The notes under the pieces: generated by a model
Seen by the model: the letters and a program-made list of their open reading frames with translations, nothing else
Told to the model about the DNA's origin: nothing
The model's database searches: none
In this document: piece after piece, positions 6,164 through 7,360 of the stretch
How the letters are laid out: every line of letters begins with the position of its first letter
Position numbering within the stretch: position 1 is the first letter of the stretch
Source of the DNA: an uncultured Pseudorhodobacter sp.
GTDB taxonomy: Bacteria > Pseudomonadota > Alphaproteobacteria > Rhodobacterales > Rhodobacteraceae
Direction of reading: 5' to 3'
Length of the DNA: 7,360 nucleotides
Assembly (NCBI GenBank): GCA_945957495.1
Contig: CAMFLG010000150.1
Span: forward strand, 1-7,360
Position numbers and translations under genes: made by a program

Positions 6164-7307
6164 ATCGGCTCCTTGCTGTCAAAGGCAATCACCGCGTCGT
6201 CCAGATCGTCAAAGAACATCTCCGCCCCCACCGATTGCGTCAGGCCTGATCGGGTCATCAGCATAGCCACGTCCGATTGCACATCGGTGAAGGCCAGCCT
6301 GACCCCACGGCGGTGCAGATCGCGGCGCACCTCTTCCAGCATGTCCAGCGCGGTGCTGTCCACCTGGGTGATCGCCGAGGCCTCGATCACCAGCCAGCGG
6401 GTGCCGGGGGGCAATCCGGCGGTGATTTCAGCCAGTCTTAGCCGCACATATTCGGCGTCAAAGAACAACAGGCTGCCCTGAACAAAGCAGATCACCATGC
6501 CCTCGATCGGCCGTGTCTGCGGTAGACGGTGCAGCTTGTAAAAGCCTAGCCGCCCGGGGATCCGGCCCAGCAGCACCACGCGCGGCTGCATCGCGTTCAG
6601 GGTGACGTAAACAAACGTCGCGGCCAGCGCGATCCCCACGCCTTGCAATACGCCAAAGCCAATCGCCCCGAGCATGGCGATCATGGCGAACAGAAATTCG
6701 ACCCGGCTGATCCGCCAGATCTGGGCCAGCCCGGTCAGGTCAATCACGCTGAGCGCCGCCGAAATCAGGATCACTGCCAGCGACGGGATCGGCAAGAGCC
6801 GCAACGCTCCGCCAAAGAATACCATCCCGGCGGCCAGCGCCAGGGCCGCGGTCAGCCCCGCCACCTGTGTGCGCCCGCCAATCGAAAGGTTGACGGCGGT
6901 GCGCGAATCCGACGATGTCACCGGAAATCCGCCCAACAGGCCCGAGGCGATGTTGGCCGCGCCAAGCCCGGTCAATTCGGCATTCGGGTTGACGTGATCG
7001 CCGGTCTGCACCGCAAAGCTGCGCGCGGTGATGATGCCCGCGCCAAAGCTGACCACGAACACGGCGGCAGAGCCCAGGATCAACTCTTGCAGCGGCAGTC
7101 CGGCAAGCCGGGGCAACGACAGGCCCGGCAATCCTTTAGGCAGATCGCCGAGAATTTTGATGCCATGCGCCTCGAAATCCAGCAGGTAAGAAAGCAGCAG
7201 CGACAAAACCACCACGATCAGCGGGCCTGGAATCGCAAAGCGGCCTTTGCGGCAAAGCTGGAGAATGGCGAACATCACCGCCGACAGGGCCACGCTGGGC
7301 CAGTGGA
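6160..7307 (-). CDS. SulP-family anion transporter with STAS domain, N-terminus missing
   Basis: This is the C-terminal 381 residues of an inner-membrane SulP (SLC26-like) carrier, usually about 550-600 residues, so roughly a third is lost at the contig end. Fragment residues 1-240 are hydrophobic membrane segments. They include the family signature region (108-151) with LTGLGAANIASGLLGGFPVT and SDSRTAVNLSIGGRT. A cytoplasmic STAS domain follows (about 265-375) with MVICFVQGSLLFFDAEY and the diagnostic IEASAITQVDSTALDML. S317/T318 sit at the site that is phosphorylated in related anti-anti-sigma proteins. Substrates in the family include sulfate, bicarbonate, oxalate and dicarboxylates; which one applies cannot be read here. 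The GTG at 7293 could be taken as a start, but the frame runs on upstream with family-like residues (HWPS), so it is internal. The TAA stop interlocks with the meaB stop. Confidence 0.93.
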
Positions 7308-7360
7308 CTGTCTCTTATACACATCTGACGCTGCCGACGACTAGTCGAGGGTAGATGTCG
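7308..7360. other. Illumina Nextera adaptor read-through (artefact)
   Basis: Bases 7308-7326 are CTGTCTCTTATACACATCT, the Tn5 mosaic end used in Nextera kits. Bases 7327-7340 (GACGCTGCCGACGA) complete the reverse complement of the i5-side adaptor. The next eight bases, CTAGTCGA, are the reverse complement of TCGACTAG, which I recall as Nextera XT index S513. The final twelve, GGGTAGATGTCG, match the expected GTGTAGATCTCG except at two positions, as low-quality read ends would. This is synthetic library sequence left in the assembly, so true genomic sequence stops at 7307. Short frames reading into it produce the peptides MCIRDS and LLYTSDAADD, well-known marks of this contamination, and are not genes. 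Confidence 0.97.

Noticed and set aside
7136..7324. A 62-codon minus-strand frame beginning MCIRDS, and a plus-strand frame (6643-7344) ending LLYTSDAADD
   Set aside because: Both read into the Nextera adaptor; these peptides are classic contamination signatures.
7308..7326. A real Tn5 (IS50) mosaic end indicating a natural transposon
   Set aside because: It is followed directly by library adaptor and index sequence, not by IS50 or transposase sequence.

Overview
The window is GC-rich DNA from an alphaproteobacterium, most likely a member of the Rhodobacterales. That placement is inferred from base composition, the HrpB and MeaB types and the -35 style of the one good promoter; no rRNA or other marker is present. 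It is dense chromosomal housekeeping and transport sequence, with only two gaps, of 92 and 175 bases. I see no phage, transposon, CRISPR, tRNA or rRNA. The right end is a contig end: the last 53 bases (7308-7360) are Illumina Nextera adaptor sequence, not genome.

Layout, left to right. From 2476 down to 1 on the minus strand is a tripartite efflux operon: two periplasmic adaptor (HlyD/MFP) genes, then the start of an RND inner-membrane permease that runs off the left edge. Both junctions overlap at an ATGATG. The two-adaptors-then-permease order and the permease N-terminus resemble TriABC-type pumps. The operon has its own plausible promoter at 2516-2544, with a perfect inverted repeat (2506-2518) over its -10/start region that looks like a repressor operator.

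Upstream on the same strand is a full-length hrpB helicase gene (2569-5013). Divergent from it, across a 175-base gap, is meaB (5189-6163), the GTPase chaperone of methylmalonyl-CoA mutase. Its stop codon interlocks with that of a convergent SulP-family anion transporter gene with a C-terminal STAS domain (6160-7307). The N-terminal part of the transporter is missing because the contig ends there.

The genes form independent units: envelope efflux, an RNA-helicase-like protein, B12-dependent propionate-type metabolism, and anion transport. I found no convincing novel system. The points most worth a second look are the adaptor contamination and the false ORFs it creates, the dual-adaptor pump, and its promoter/operator.
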